A DNA stretch of 64,000 nt from assembly GCF_020215705.1 (NCBI RefSeq), contig NZ_JAIWNB010000021.1, positions 124,001 through 188,000 on the forward strand. Reading direction: 5' to 3'. Positions 14,844-23,547 of this stretch are shown piece after piece. This stretch comes from Nonomuraea aurantiaca. Lineage in GTDB: Bacteria; Actinomycetota; Actinomycetes; Streptosporangiales; Streptosporangiaceae. Position 1 is the stretch's first letter. Every line of letters starts with the position of its first letter. Below the pieces are notes generated by a model. That model worked only from the letters and a program-made list of their open reading frames with translations, was not told the DNA's origin and made no database searches. A program made the position numbers and the translations under genes.

Positions 14844-15842
14844 CTACTGGTTGCAGGTGCAGCGGGGACCGTCGAGGAAGTGCAGCTCGCCGTGGGCGAA
14901 GTCGAGGTGGGCGCGGCGGTTGAGCGTGGGGCACTCGGACGTGGCGATGTACTGGACGATGTCGTGCACCGCCCAGGCCGCGATGACCGTGTTGGTGGCG
15001 CCGAACGACCACGGCGTGGGGCCGTGCCCGCCCTCCAGCCGCCGCTCGCGCGAGAGCCCGGCCTCACGGGCGTGCTCGAAGCAGGGATGGCAGTGTCCCT
15101 TGCCGGGCGACAGCAGCGGCCCCCAGTGGCCGTGCTCGTGGGCGACCGCCGCGCGGCTCATGGCCACATCCCGTTCGCGGCACCACCGCCAGACCGTGTC
15201 GGCCAGCTCGGCGGGCTCGTCGGCGCCGAGGAGGACGAGGTCCGCGTGCGGCAGGCCGTCGAGGTCGGCCGCGCCGGCGACGCGCCGCCGTACAGGCACC
15301 ACCTCGGTCTCCGGCGCGAAGTCGAGCAGCCGCGCGCGGAGCGCGTCGACCTTGGGCACGCCCACGTCCCTCGTCGTGTACGGCAGCTGCCTGTTGAGGT
15401 TGTGCAGCTCGACCACGTCGGGATCGACGGCCACGATGCGGCCGACCCCGGCGGCGCCCAGGTGCTGGGCCGCGACCGCCCCGATGCCGCCCACGCCGAG
15501 GAGCATGATCGAGCAGGCGGCGATGCGCGACTGGAGCTCGCGCGCGTCGGGGGCGAACAGCGTCAGATAACCGTGCTGGCGGGCGAGCCGGCCCATGGAC
15601 TCGGCCGGCGACTGCGGCGGCTCCGAGGTGAGCCACCCCATGTGCGTCAGCGCCGCCACCAGGTCGGCCAGCAGCCGGTCCGCGTGGATCTCGCTGTCGT
15701 CGACGCCGTCCCGGAGCAGCGTGACCGCCTGCTCGACGCGGTCGAGGTCGCCCCGCAGCGATAATCCGTCACGTGAGCCGGTCGACAGGATCACCTGGTC
15801 GCCGGCGTTCGTGACGAGCACGGAGTCGACGAGCCGTCTCAT
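14844..15842 (-). CDS. ThiF/MoeB/E1-like adenylyltransferase with extra N-terminal domain
   Basis: A 332-residue protein. Residues about 105-332 form an E1-type ATP-binding fold with LLGVGGIGAVAAQHLG, the Arg in HNLNRQLPY, and a zinc site made by C251/C254 (CHPC) and a C-terminal CTC pair (C328, C330). Residues about 1-80 form a separate small domain (start MRRLVDSVLVTNAGDQVIL) reminiscent of peptide-clamp or RiPP-recognition domains seen before ThiF domains in MccB and TOMM systems. No precursor peptide, YcaO or sulfur-carrier gene is near, so its partner is unknown. Such enzymes adenylate a C-terminal carboxylate of a small protein or peptide. Start ATG 15842, preceded by AGGGAG. Confidence 0.8.
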   Translation of the reverse strand: MRRLVDSVLVTNAGDQVILSTGSRDGLSLRGDLDRVEQAVTLLRDGVDDSEIHADRLLADLVAALTHMGWLTSEPPQSPAESMGRLARQHGYLTLFAPDARELQSRIAACSIMLLGVGGIGAVAAQHLGAAGVGRIVAVDPDVVELHNLNRQLPYTTRDVGVPKVDALRARLLDFAPETEVVPVRRRVAGAADLDGLPHADLVLLGADEPAELADTVWRWCRERDVAMSRAAVAHEHGHWGPLLSPGKGHCHPCFEHAREAGLSRERRLEGGHGPTPWSFGATNTVIAAWAVHDIVQYIATSECPTLNRRAHLDFAHGELHFLDGPRCTCNQ

Positions 15843-15917
15843 GCACGCTCCCTAGGTGTCGAACCCATGGGTGTCCAGCCGCCGTCTTGCCTTGCTCGGT
15901 TTCCCCATCCTTGATGG

Positions 15918-15936
15918 CTTGACCGATCATGTCAAG
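15918..15936 (-). promoter_or_regulatory. Dyad overlapping the candidate promoter of the ThiF-like gene
   Basis: CTTGAC and GTCAAG flank 7 bases, a perfect 6-base inverted repeat. Read on the minus strand it includes a consensus -35 hexamer TTGACA (15935-15930) followed 17 bases on by AAGGAT. A regulator binding this dyad would block the promoter. The region between the ThiF-like and acyltransferase genes is only about 107 bases. Confidence 0.5.
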
Positions 15937-15948
15937 ATTCTGTTGAGT

Positions 15949-16845
15949 TCAGAAAAAGGGCGGGAAGGCGGGGCCGCGGCGCAGCCTCAGCTCGTTGAGC
16001 ATCTGCTGGATGACCTCGCGGACGTGATCGGTGAGGTGGAACACCAGCACCGGATCGTCGGCGTCCGCCGCGTCGTACTCGTCGGTACGGATGGGCTCCC
16101 CGAACTGGATCATCCACTTCGACGGCAGCGGCACCAGGCCGAGCGGGCCGAGCAGCGGGAAGAGCGGGGTGATCGGCAGATAGGGCAGGCCGAGCAGCCT
16201 GGCCAGCGTCGGCAGGTCGCCGATCTTGGGGTAGATCTCCTCGGCGCCCACGATGGCCGTGGGCAGGATCGGCACCCCGGCGCGGATCGCCGACGCGACG
16301 AACCCGCCGCGGCCGAAACGCTGCAGCTTGTAGCGCTCGGAGAACGGCTTGCCGACGCCCTTGAACCCCTCGGGGAACACCCCGACGAGCTCGCCCTTGC
16401 GCAGCAGCCGGTCGGCGTCCTCGCGGCAGGCCAGCGTGTGGCCGGTCTTGCGCGACAGGTGGGCGAGCATCGGGAGCTGGTAGACCAGGTCGGCGCCGAG
16501 CAGCCGCAGCGGCCGGTCCGCCTCGTCGTGCAGCGCCACCTGCATCATCAGGGCGTCGACCGGCAGCGTGCCGGAGTGGTTGGCCGCGACCAGCGCGCCG
16601 CCCTCCTCGGGCACGTTCTTCAGATCGACGGTCTCGACCCTGAACCAGTGGTGGTAGAGCGGCCTGATCAGCTCCAGCAGCACCTTGTCCGTCAGCTCGG
16701 CGTCATAGCCGAACTCGTCGACCTCGTAGTCGCCGGTGATGCGCCGGCGGATGAAGGCCAGCAGCCTGGCGAGGGGCTCCGGCTCCTCGAAGGAGGGCGC
16801 CGAGCTGATGGGGATCACGCGGGCCTCGTCGTCCGGAACGCTCAA
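15949..16845 (-). CDS. Lysophospholipid acyltransferase family protein (PlsC-like)
   Basis: A 298-residue acyltransferase. The catalytic NHSGTLPVD (HX4D, about residue 102) and the substrate motif FPEGFKGVGKPF (about 165) are both present, as is the later PTAIVGAEE block. It is predicted to transfer acyl groups to a lysolipid or glycerol phosphate at the inner membrane face. The start is TTG 16845: it overlaps the preceding gene's stop (TTGA) and has a strong GGAGGTG about 7 bases upstream. The longer frame to 17097 is a shadow of the epimerase. It shares an operon with the epimerase, as in other actinomycetes. Confidence 0.9.
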   Translation of the reverse strand: MSVPDDEARVIPISSAPSFEEPEPLARLLAFIRRRITGDYEVDEFGYDAELTDKVLLELIRPLYHHWFRVETVDLKNVPEEGGALVAANHSGTLPVDALMMQVALHDEADRPLRLLGADLVYQLPMLAHLSRKTGHTLACREDADRLLRKGELVGVFPEGFKGVGKPFSERYKLQRFGRGGFVASAIRAGVPILPTAIVGAEEIYPKIGDLPTLARLLGLPYLPITPLFPLLGPLGLVPLPSKWMIQFGEPIRTDEYDAADADDPVLVFHLTDHVREVIQQMLNELRLRRGPAFPPFF

Positions 16846-17837
16846 TGCCGCACACCTCCGAGCGGATGCAGCCCCCGCGAGAGCAGAAAGTCGTCGAAAG
16901 CCGCTCCGGTGGTGAACTTGGGCTTCCAGCCCAGCTCGCTCTCCAGCCTGGAGCAGTCGACCGCCCGGCCGTAGCTCATCAGCCGGACCTGCTCGGGCGA
17001 GTAGTCGACCAGTCCGGCGCGGCGCGCGGCGTCGCCCAGCAGGCGGAAGGCGGGCTCGAACAGCGGCAGCGACGGCCGCCCCGCCCGGCGCGCGCACTGC
17101 GACAGCAGCAACACGCCTGCCCCGGCCACGTTGTACGTGCCGGGGTGGTCTTCGGTCGCCATCCGCCGCAGCACCTCGACGGCGTCGTCCTCATGGACGA
17201 ACTGCAACCGCGGGTCGAAGCCGAACACGGTCGGCAGCACCGGCTGGGTGAAGTAGCGGGTGAGCGGCGAGTCGACGCCCGGACCCATGAAGTTGGCGAA
17301 GCGCAGCAGCGAGACCGTCATGTCGGGCCGACGGCGCGCGAAACCGCGCACGTAGCCCTCCACCTCGACCGCGTCCTTGGCGTAGCCGTGGCTGGGGCTG
17401 TCGTGCGGCTCCAGGTCTTCTGTGAACACCGCCGGATCCCGTGGCGACGAACCGTAGACGGCGGTGGTCGAGCGGACCACCACGCGCCGCACGGTCGCCG
17501 ACCGCTGGCAGGCACCGAGCAACTGCATGGTGCCGATGACGTTGTGCTCCTTCATCACGGCCCTGCCCGCGCTCCGCGACGGAGCGCTGACCAGGCTCAT
17601 GTGCACAACGGTGTCGATGTCGGCAGCCGCGATCACCTGGGCGATGTCGGGGCTGCGCAGATCGACCCGGACGAACTCCGTCCGGCCGAGGGAGATGCCG
17701 CCATCTCGCGTCAGCGAGGGGGGCGGCACGGTGTCCACTCCGATGACGCGACTGATGTCCGGGTCGGCGGCGAGCACGCTCGCCATCCGAGCGCCCACGT
17801 GGCGCGAGACCCCGGTGACGAGCACGGTGTGGGTCAT
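16842..17837 (-). CDS. NAD-dependent epimerase/dehydratase family protein
   Basis: A 331-residue extended SDR. The Rossmann start is MTHTVLVTGVSRHVGARMAS (a GxxxxGA variant), with the acidic residue in GVDTVPP. The catalytic Thr is in VVRSTTAVYG and the Tyr/Lys in HGYAKDAVEVE. The C-terminal half has a substrate-type domain. It is likely to act on a nucleotide sugar or lipid-linked substrate; coupling with the acyltransferase suggests envelope lipids. Start ATG 17837. The gap to the bS22 gene is about 22 bases. Confidence 0.88.
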   Translation of the reverse strand: MTHTVLVTGVSRHVGARMASVLAADPDISRVIGVDTVPPPSLTRDGGISLGRTEFVRVDLRSPDIAQVIAAADIDTVVHMSLVSAPSRSAGRAVMKEHNVIGTMQLLGACQRSATVRRVVVRSTTAVYGSSPRDPAVFTEDLEPHDSPSHGYAKDAVEVEGYVRGFARRRPDMTVSLLRFANFMGPGVDSPLTRYFTQPVLPTVFGFDPRLQFVHEDDAVEVLRRMATEDHPGTYNVAGAGVLLLSQCARRAGRPSLPLFEPAFRLLGDAARRAGLVDYSPEQVRLMSYGRAVDCSRLESELGWKPKFTTGAAFDDFLLSRGLHPLGGVRH

Positions 17838-17859
17838 CAGCGCCTCGCAGCTGCGTCTG

Positions 17860-17958
17860 TTACTTCTTGTTGCGCCGCTGGATGCGCGTCTTCTTGAGCA
17901 GCTTGCGGTGCTTCTTCTTGGCCATCCGCTTGCGGCGCTTCTTGATCACAGAGCCCAC
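17860..17958 (-). CDS. Small ribosomal protein bS22 (AURKAIP1/COX24 domain)
   Basis: A 32-residue, highly basic protein, MGSVIKKRRKRMAKKKHRKL followed by KKTRIQRRNKK. It matches the tiny actinobacterial ribosomal protein first seen in mycobacterial ribosome structures. It starts at GTG 17958, with a G-rich stretch GGGGGT about 5-9 bases upstream, and stops at 17860-17862. It is too short for ordinary gene finders. It lies between bdtA and the epimerase on the same strand, the order also found in related genomes. Confidence 0.92.
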   Translation of the reverse strand: MGSVIKKRRKRMAKKKHRKLLKKTRIQRRNKK

Positions 17959-18059
17959 GGGACCCCCAGGTACTGATAGCAGATCTGAACCGATGCGCGA
18001 GCGCACACCGGATCACAGACTACCGGCGATCGGCTGTGGATCGCCCCCTGGGGGGTGAG

Positions 18060-18083
18060 CCCGGCCGCTCGGCGGCGGCCGGG
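18060..18083 (-). terminator. Hairpin between bdtA-like gene and bS22
   Basis: CCCGGCCGC and GCGGCCGGG form a 9-base perfect stem with a 6-base loop, about 53 bases after the bdtA-like stop. No U-tract is present, as is common in actinomycetes. Confidence 0.55.
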
Positions 18084-18135
18084 CATCTCCCACGACGGCA
18101 TTCACGGCGTGTGGCATACGCCGCTACCTCAAGTT

Positions 18136-18339
18136 CTACCCTGCCTCGATGTAGGCCTCCCGCAGATAGTCGTGGACCGCCTGCTCGGGCACCCTGAACG
18201 ACCGGCCGACTCGGATGGCCGGCAGCTCGCCAGAGTGCACCAGGCGGTACACCGTCATCTTGGACACCCGCATGACCGTGGCCACTTCCGCCACCGTCAG
18301 GAACTTCACCTCACTGAGAGGTCTTTCGCCTGCACCCAT
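18136..18339 (-). CDS. Excisionase-type helix-turn-helix protein, BdtA-like
   Basis: A 67-residue DNA-binding protein of the MerR/excisionase HTH_17 type. It reads LTVAEVATVMRVSKMTVYRL and then RVGRSFRVPEQAVHDYL. It resembles the BldD-target gene bdtA of Streptomyces, which also lies close to bldN. Start ATG 18339 is preferred, with GGAAGAGG upstream; a longer frame reaches 18387 with a less family-like basic N-terminus. Function unknown. The close packing with bS22 is conserved in actinomycetes to my knowledge. Confidence 0.85.
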   Translation of the reverse strand: MGAGERPLSEVKFLTVAEVATVMRVSKMTVYRLVHSGELPAIRVGRSFRVPEQAVHDYLREAYIEAG

Positions 18340-18479
18340 CGGACGCCTCTTCCGCACGTGTTTACGGGTTATCCCCACTGGTGCCACTGCTCACGCACGT
18401 GTACTGCCGTCAGCGTAAGTCGGGACTCCGACAGCGCAAACCCCCTATTTTCTCAGCTGACGGAGCTACCTGTCAGCCA

Positions 18480-18499
18480 AACCAGCAAACTCGCTGGTT
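18480..18499. promoter_or_regulatory. Perfect 7-base inverted repeat upstream of the BdtA-like gene
   Basis: AACCAGC and GCTGGTT flank 6 bases. It lies about 140 bases before the BdtA-like start, in the 311-base spacer up to 18650 that holds no other gene. It may be an operator or a hairpin for the gene at 18651. The rest of the spacer shows nothing I can name. Confidence 0.4.
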
Positions 18500-18650
18500 A
18501 ACACCGGCTTGAGCACCTCGCCTGGACGTTGGAACTGTCCAACTTGTCACACATAAGAGTCGCCCAGCCCCCCTCAAAAGTTGGCAAAGGGACTGCGAGC
18601 CTCTTGGAATGCAGGCGCGAAAAGACGGTATGGGGATGACCGAATTGAAC

Positions 18651-19433
18651 TCAAAGGGCCTGTGAGGCTCGTGTGACCAGATGGGCGATCAGCGGCCCGT
18701 AGTAGCGCGGTAGCACATTGTCATCCAGGGGTACGACCACGTCGATCTTGCCCTCGGCCTCGCCGAGGAAGAGCCCGGGGTCGTTGCTGTCGGCGAACGC
18801 CACTGTCGGCACACCCGCCTCTCCGGCCGCTCCCGCCCAGCCGTGGTCGGCGATGACGAGGTCCGGCGTGACCTCGCCCAGCACGGTCAGCATCCGCTCC
18901 ATCGGGGCGGAGTCGTGGGTGTGCACGAACCCGCCCTTGTCGTCGAGCATGGCGATGTCCTGGAGGTAGCGGATCTTACGCGCGCGTCCGAAACCACGCC
19001 CGGAGTAGGTCCAGCCCTCGGCCGGCGTCAGCAGCGTCGCCCCGCGCTCGACGGCGAACCGGGCGAGCTCCAGGTGGACGGCCAGCAGGCCGGTGGGGTG
19101 CCCGGTGGCGAACAGCAGCCGCGGCTTGTCCCGCGACAGCACGCCGGCGATCCGGTCGGCCATGGCGTCGAGCGCGTCGATCGTCAGGTCGGGGTCGATG
19201 GTGTCCTGGCCCCAGCGGTGTCCCGCGTCGGCCTGCACGCCCGCCGACTTGGCCATCTGCGCGAGGACGTCCCGGAACGACCACGGCTGCTCGAGCGTCA
19301 GCCCCAGCAGGTAATAGGGATCGCGGTTGGCCACCGAGCTGTAATGGTCGAGATTGTTCTCGCGCGAAGTGGCGACCTCGCCGGCGATCCGGGTGCGGAT
19401 CAGGTGTTCGCGGAGTTGGTCGCGGCTGAGCAC
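18651..19433 (-). CDS. Conserved actinobacterial protein annotated in relatives as phosphatase
   Basis: A 260-residue soluble protein with no signal peptide. It has a phosphotransfer-like block RLLFATGHPTGLLAVHLELA (about 105), TPAEGWTYSGRGFGR (about 135) and ADHGWAGAAGEAGV (about 195), followed by VAFADSNDP and a final VVPLDDNVLPRYYGPL. These are consistent with a conserved single-domain enzyme whose substrate I do not know. Homologues are usually found directly downstream of acuC, as here (8-base gap). The start ATG 19433 fits that spacing. I do not claim a reaction. Confidence 0.75.
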   Translation of the reverse strand: MLSRDQLREHLIRTRIAGEVATSRENNLDHYSSVANRDPYYLLGLTLEQPWSFRDVLAQMAKSAGVQADAGHRWGQDTIDPDLTIDALDAMADRIAGVLSRDKPRLLFATGHPTGLLAVHLELARFAVERGATLLTPAEGWTYSGRGFGRARKIRYLQDIAMLDDKGGFVHTHDSAPMERMLTVLGEVTPDLVIADHGWAGAAGEAGVPTVAFADSNDPGLFLGEAEGKIDVVVPLDDNVLPRYYGPLIAHLVTRASQAL

Positions 19434-19441
19434 AGCTCTCC

Positions 19442-20605
19442 CTAAGGCATCGGGTCGAGGCCGTGCAGGGGGAAGACCGCCTCTCGGGTCGCCATGACCG
19501 CACGGTCGATGGGGTCTGCTGGGTCATAACCACCAGACAGGGAGCGAAATTCCGGATTTCTGCCATCTGTCATGGTCAGCGGGGCCGTCTCACCCGTCCG
19601 CTCCCGTACGAACGCCCGCCAGGCCGGGGGTGTCTGGGTGGCCGGATCGAGCGGATGCCCGCACAGCTCGGCGATCAGGTGCGTCCAGGCCCGCGGCACC
19701 ACCTGGACCAGCTCGTAGCCGCCCCCGCCCGTCGCGATCCACCGGCCGCCGGCCGTCTCGTGCGCCAGCCGGTGCAGGGCGGCATAGGCGGTGCGCTGCC
19801 CGTCGAGACTGAGCATCAGGTTGGCGAGCGGGTCGAGCGCGTGGCTGTCGCAGCCGTGCTGGGTCACCAGGATCTCCGGCCGGAACTCGCGCAGCAGCGG
19901 CGGCACGATCGAGTCGAAGGCCCGCAGCCAGCCCTCGTCTCCGCAGCCCGCGGGCAGCGCCACGTTGACCGCCGTGCCCTCCGCGCCCGTCTCCCCCGGG
20001 TAGCCGGTGCCGGGGAACAGCGTGCGCGGGCTCTCGTGCAGGCTGATCGTCAGCACCCGGGGGTCGTCGTAGAACAGCGCCTGCACGCCGTCGCCGTGGT
20101 GCACGTCGACGTCCACGTAGGCGATGCGGCCGACCCCCTGCGCGAGCAGCCAGGCGATGGCCAGCGCCGGATCGTTGTAGACGCAGAAGCCGCTGGCGTT
20201 ACCGGCCATCGCGTGGTGCAGACCGCCGGCGATGTTGACCGCGTGCTCGGCCGTGCCCTCGAAGACCGCGCGGGCGGCCGCGAGCGTCGCCCCGGCGATG
20301 AGCGCGGAGGCGTCGTGTACGCCCTTGAAGGCGGGATTGTCGGACGTGCCGAGCCCCACGGACAGGTCGGCCCCACCGGAGGCGGAGACGCGCTTGACGG
20401 CCTCGATGTAGTCGCGCCGGTGCACCATGGCCAGCTCGTCGTCGGTGGCGGGCACACAGCCGACCACCTCGATCTTGTCCAGCACGCCGAGCTCGCGGGC
20501 TAGCGCCATCGTCAGCTCCACCCTGACAGGCGCCAGCGGATGGCTCGGCCCGAAATCGTAGGAAGTGAGAGCATCGTCCCAGATGGCCCGTGCCGTAGAA
20601 CTCAT
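19442..20605 (-). CDS. acuC: Histone-deacetylase-family protein AcuC
   Basis: A 387-residue zinc-dependent amidohydrolase. The active-site His pair is in GGLHHAMAGNASGFCVYND, and the zinc ligands lie in DVDVHHGDGV and QHGCDSHALDP. A catalytic Tyr is likely in GGGGYELVQV. In Bacillus AcuC deacetylates acetyl-CoA synthetase; the actinomycete relatives probably remove acyl groups from metabolic enzymes. The start ATG 20605 is followed by the usual N-terminal SHPLAPVRVELT motif. It forms a two-gene operon with the 18651 gene. Confidence 0.92.
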   Translation of the reverse strand: MSSTARAIWDDALTSYDFGPSHPLAPVRVELTMALARELGVLDKIEVVGCVPATDDELAMVHRRDYIEAVKRVSASGGADLSVGLGTSDNPAFKGVHDASALIAGATLAAARAVFEGTAEHAVNIAGGLHHAMAGNASGFCVYNDPALAIAWLLAQGVGRIAYVDVDVHHGDGVQALFYDDPRVLTISLHESPRTLFPGTGYPGETGAEGTAVNVALPAGCGDEGWLRAFDSIVPPLLREFRPEILVTQHGCDSHALDPLANLMLSLDGQRTAYAALHRLAHETAGGRWIATGGGGYELVQVVPRAWTHLIAELCGHPLDPATQTPPAWRAFVRERTGETAPLTMTDGRNPEFRSLSGGYDPADPIDRAVMATREAVFPLHGLDPMP

Positions 20606-20732
20606 TCCCGCTCCCGTCCCTCGCCCTTGGAGCGACGTTACCGCAGCGTCAACAGGCCGCGTCCATACGGTGACGGAGCCTGTTCCCAGGAAATATCATC
20701 GCTTTTCAATAAGTGCCGCATAGGGTTGGATC

Positions 20733-21920
20733 ATGCGCTTCATGCGTCGCATCACGGCCGCATGGCGCTTCTTCAAGCGTCCGCGCGTCTTCGACATCAC
20801 CCTGGTGGCCATGCTCTCCGGAGCCGCGACCATCGGCCTGATCGCCGTGCTGCTCCAGGGCTACCCGGATGTCGCCGAAGGCGCCGTCCTCTTCATCCTC
20901 AGCACGTTCCCGCTGCTGTTACGGCGGAGCCGGCCCGTCACGGTCGCCGCGATCGAGACCGCCGGCGACGTCTTCGGCACGGCCGCCGGCATCCTGACGA
21001 CGGCCAACCTCTCCTCGGCGATCGCCTTCTACAGCGTGGGACGCTACACCCCGGGCAGGACCGCCGCGCTCACCGCCGTCGGCGGGGGCGTGGTCTACGG
21101 CCTGGCCAACCACCTGACCAGGCCGGTGCCCGGTTCCTGGATAGCCGGGTTGGTCTACCCGCTGGCCCCCATAGTGGTCGGCCAGTTCGTCAGAGTCCGC
21201 GCCGAACTCAGGGAGCGCGGCCAGCGGGAGGCCACCGAGAGCGCGGTCCGCGCCGAGCGGCGGCGCATCGCCAGGGAACTACACGATGTCGTGGCCCACC
21301 ACATCAGCGTCATCAACGTGCTGGTCGGCGGCGCCAGGGCCACCCTGCCGCCGGGCGAGGCCGTCGCCCATGACGCCCTGGCCGGGGCGGAGCGGACCGC
21401 GCGCCAGGCACTGGCGGAGATGCGCCAGCTCCTCAACGTGCTCAGGGCCGACGACCCGGTCGGAGCCGGCGGCGTGTTCACCACGGACGGGCTGCTCAGG
21501 GTCGAGGGGGGCGCCGACGCCGCGACCGGGGTGGGCGCCGCCCGGCTGCCGGCGCTGGTCCAGGAGGCCGCGACCGCCGGGCTGCCGGCGAGCCTGACCG
21601 TGATCGGCGAGCCCGTCACGCTGCCGGCGGCCGTCGACCACGCGGTCTACCGGATCGTGCAGGAGGCGCTGACCAACACCCGCAAGCACACCGTGGGGGC
21701 GCGGGCCAGCGTCCGCCTGGCGTACGAGAGCGAGGCGGTCGAGGTGGAGGTCATCGACGACGGCCTGCCCGCGGCGGGCGGCCGGACCGCCCCGGCCCCG
21801 GGGTTCGGGCTGGACGGGATGGCCGAGCGCGTGGCGCTGTGCGGCGGCCTGCTGCGTACGGGCCCCCGGCTGGAGGGAGGCTTCCTGGTGCACGCCCGCA
21901 TTCCCCTGGAGACGACATGA
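20733..21920 (+). CDS. Sensor histidine kinase, NarL/DesK class
   Basis: A 395-residue membrane kinase. About four or five hydrophobic segments fill residues 20-155. The dimerisation/phosphoacceptor helix has RRRIARELHDVVAHHISVIN (His about 190), and the HATPase domain ends with GFGLDGMAERVALCGG. It would phosphorylate the response regulator it overlaps by ATGA. The stimulus is unknown. The adjacent ABC exporter genes (22657-24284) suggest control of drug or lipid export. Confidence 0.92.
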   Translation: MRFMRRITAAWRFFKRPRVFDITLVAMLSGAATIGLIAVLLQGYPDVAEGAVLFILSTFPLLLRRSRPVTVAAIETAGDVFGTAAGILTTANLSSAIAFYSVGRYTPGRTAALTAVGGGVVYGLANHLTRPVPGSWIAGLVYPLAPIVVGQFVRVRAELRERGQREATESAVRAERRRIARELHDVVAHHISVINVLVGGARATLPPGEAVAHDALAGAERTARQALAEMRQLLNVLRADDPVGAGGVFTTDGLLRVEGGADAATGVGAARLPALVQEAATAGLPASLTVIGEPVTLPAAVDHAVYRIVQEALTNTRKHTVGARASVRLAYESEAVEVEVIDDGLPAAGGRTAPAPGFGLDGMAERVALCGGLLRTGPRLEGGFLVHARIPLETT

Positions 21921-22576
21921 TCACCGTACTGCTGGCCGACGACCACGCGCTGGTGCGCAAGGGCTTCCAGCTCATGCTCGACGCCCAGCCGGACATGCGC
22001 GTGGTGGGCCAGGCGGCCGACGGCGCGGAGGCGGTCGCGCTGTGCGGGCGGCTGCGCCCGGACGTGGTGCTCATGGACCTGCACATGCCGGGCCTGGACG
22101 GGGTACGCGCGACCGAACGCATCACCGCGGAGTTGCCCGGTGTGCGGGTGCTCGCGCTGAGCACGTTCGACCTGGACGAGAACGTGGTGGCGGCCCTGCG
22201 GGCGGGCGCCGCCGGGTTCCTGCCCAAGGACGTCTCCCCCGAGGAACTGGTCGAGGGCGTCCGCGTGGTCCACCGGGGCGAGTCCGCCGTGGCGCCGCGC
22301 CTGCTGACCCGCCTGATCGGCACGTTCGTACGGGCGTCGCGGCCGCGCGGCCGGGCGGCTCCCACGAAGCTGGACGGGCTGACCGAGCGCGAGCGCGAGA
22401 CGCTCGTCCTGATCGCCCGCGGCAGGTCCAACGCGGAGATCGCCGAGGAGCTGGACGTCTCCCCCTCGACCGTCAAGAACCACGTGACGAACCTGTTCGC
22501 CAAGATCGGTGTCCGGGACCGGGCTCAGGCGGTGATCGTGGCCTACGAGGCGGCGCTGATCACCCCTGGAGAGTAG
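21917..22576 (+). CDS. Response regulator, NarL/LuxR family
   Basis: A 219-residue regulator. The receiver domain starts ITVLLADDHALVRKGFQLML, with the phospho-Asp in VVLMDLHMPGLDG (about residue 54) and the Lys in FLPKDVSPEEL. The C-terminal LuxR HTH reads LTERERETLVLIARGRSNAE with VKNHVTNLFAKIGV. The start ATG 21917 overlaps the kinase stop. The gap to the downstream ABC gene is about 80 bases. It is likely to activate the exporter genes, by context only. Confidence 0.93.
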   Translation: MITVLLADDHALVRKGFQLMLDAQPDMRVVGQAADGAEAVALCGRLRPDVVLMDLHMPGLDGVRATERITAELPGVRVLALSTFDLDENVVAALRAGAAGFLPKDVSPEELVEGVRVVHRGESAVAPRLLTRLIGTFVRASRPRGRAAPTKLDGLTERERETLVLIARGRSNAEIAEELDVSPSTVKNHVTNLFAKIGVRDRAQAVIVAYEAALITPGE

Positions 22577-22656
22577 GAGCAGGGTCCCAGAGGCGGCGCC
22601 CGCGAACGGTCCTCCAGCAGGAAGAAACCCCGTTCCCGCACGGCCACGCTGGAGTC

Positions 22657-23547
22657 ATGACCGCGATCCGGGCAACGCACCTGAGCAAGCGCTACGGCGG
22701 CACCGTCGCCGTCGCGGACCTGTCCTTCGACGTCGAACCCGGCCAGGTGACCGGGTTCCTGGGCCCCAACGGTGCCGGGAAGTCGACGACGATGCGCATG
22801 ATCCTCGGCCTGGACCACCCGTCGGGCGGGTCGGTCCTCGTGGACGGCAGGCCGTACGGGGAGCTGCGGCACCCACTGCGTAAGGTCGGCGCGCTGCTCG
22901 ACGCCAAGGCCGTGCACGGCGGGCGCAGCGCCCGCAACCATCTGCTGGCCATCGCGCAGACCAACGGCATCCCGGCGAGCAGGGTGGAGGAGGTGCTGGA
23001 GGTGGTCGGCCTGGCCAAGGTGGCCAAGCGGCGGGTCGGCGGGTTCTCGCTCGGCATGTCGCAGCGGCTCGGCATCGCCGCCGCGCTGCTGGGCGATCCG
23101 GAGATCCTGCTGTTCGACGAGCCCGTCAACGGGCTGGACCCCGACGGCATCCTGTGGATCCGCACGTTCATGCGGAAGCTGGCGGCCGAGGGGCGCACGG
23201 TGTTCGTCTCCAGCCACCTGATGAGCGAGATGGCGCAGACGGCCGACCACCTGGTGGTGATCGGCAAGGGCGCGCTGATCGCCGACACGAGCATGTCGGA
23301 GTTCATCGGGCGCAGCTCTCAGTCGTACGTACGGGTGCGCTCGCCCCGCCTGGCCGAGGTGGCCGATCTCATCAGGGTCGGTGACCTGCACGCCGATCAC
23401 CTGCGGGTGACCGGGGTGACACCGTTGGAGATCGGCACGATCACGGCGCGGGCCGGGTTGCCGCTGGAGGAGCTGACGCTCGTCCAGCCCTCGCTCGAAG
23501 CGGCCTACATGGAGCTCACCAAGGACAGCCTGGAGTACTCATCATGA
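22657..23547 (+). CDS. ABC transporter ATP-binding protein (DrrA-like exporter type)
   Basis: A 296-residue ATPase. Walker A is GPNGAGKST, the signature is FSLGMSQRLGIAAAL, Walker B is ILLFDEPVNGLDPDG, and the switch His is in SSHLMSEMAQ. The C-terminal extension (about 225-296) is typical of drug or antibiotic exporters. Start ATG 22657. It overlaps its permease gene by ATGA and probably forms one transport unit with it, controlled by the two-component system upstream. Confidence 0.92.
   Translation: MTAIRATHLSKRYGGTVAVADLSFDVEPGQVTGFLGPNGAGKSTTMRMILGLDHPSGGSVLVDGRPYGELRHPLRKVGALLDAKAVHGGRSARNHLLAIAQTNGIPASRVEEVLEVVGLAKVAKRRVGGFSLGMSQRLGIAAALLGDPEILLFDEPVNGLDPDGILWIRTFMRKLAAEGRTVFVSSHLMSEMAQTADHLVVIGKGALIADTSMSEFIGRSSQSYVRVRSPRLAEVADLIRVGDLHADHLRVTGVTPLEIGTITARAGLPLEELTLVQPSLEAAYMELTKDSLEYSS

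Noticed and set aside
13905..15764. 619-codon open frame on the plus strand
   Set aside because: Antisense to the SDR and ThiF-like genes; low-complexity Arg/Gly/Val-rich translation with no domain, as expected for shadows in GC-rich DNA.
15949..17097. 382-residue start for the acyltransferase
   Set aside because: The first 84 codons lie inside the epimerase gene in another frame; TTG 16845 has a strong ribosome site and the usual 4-base overlap.
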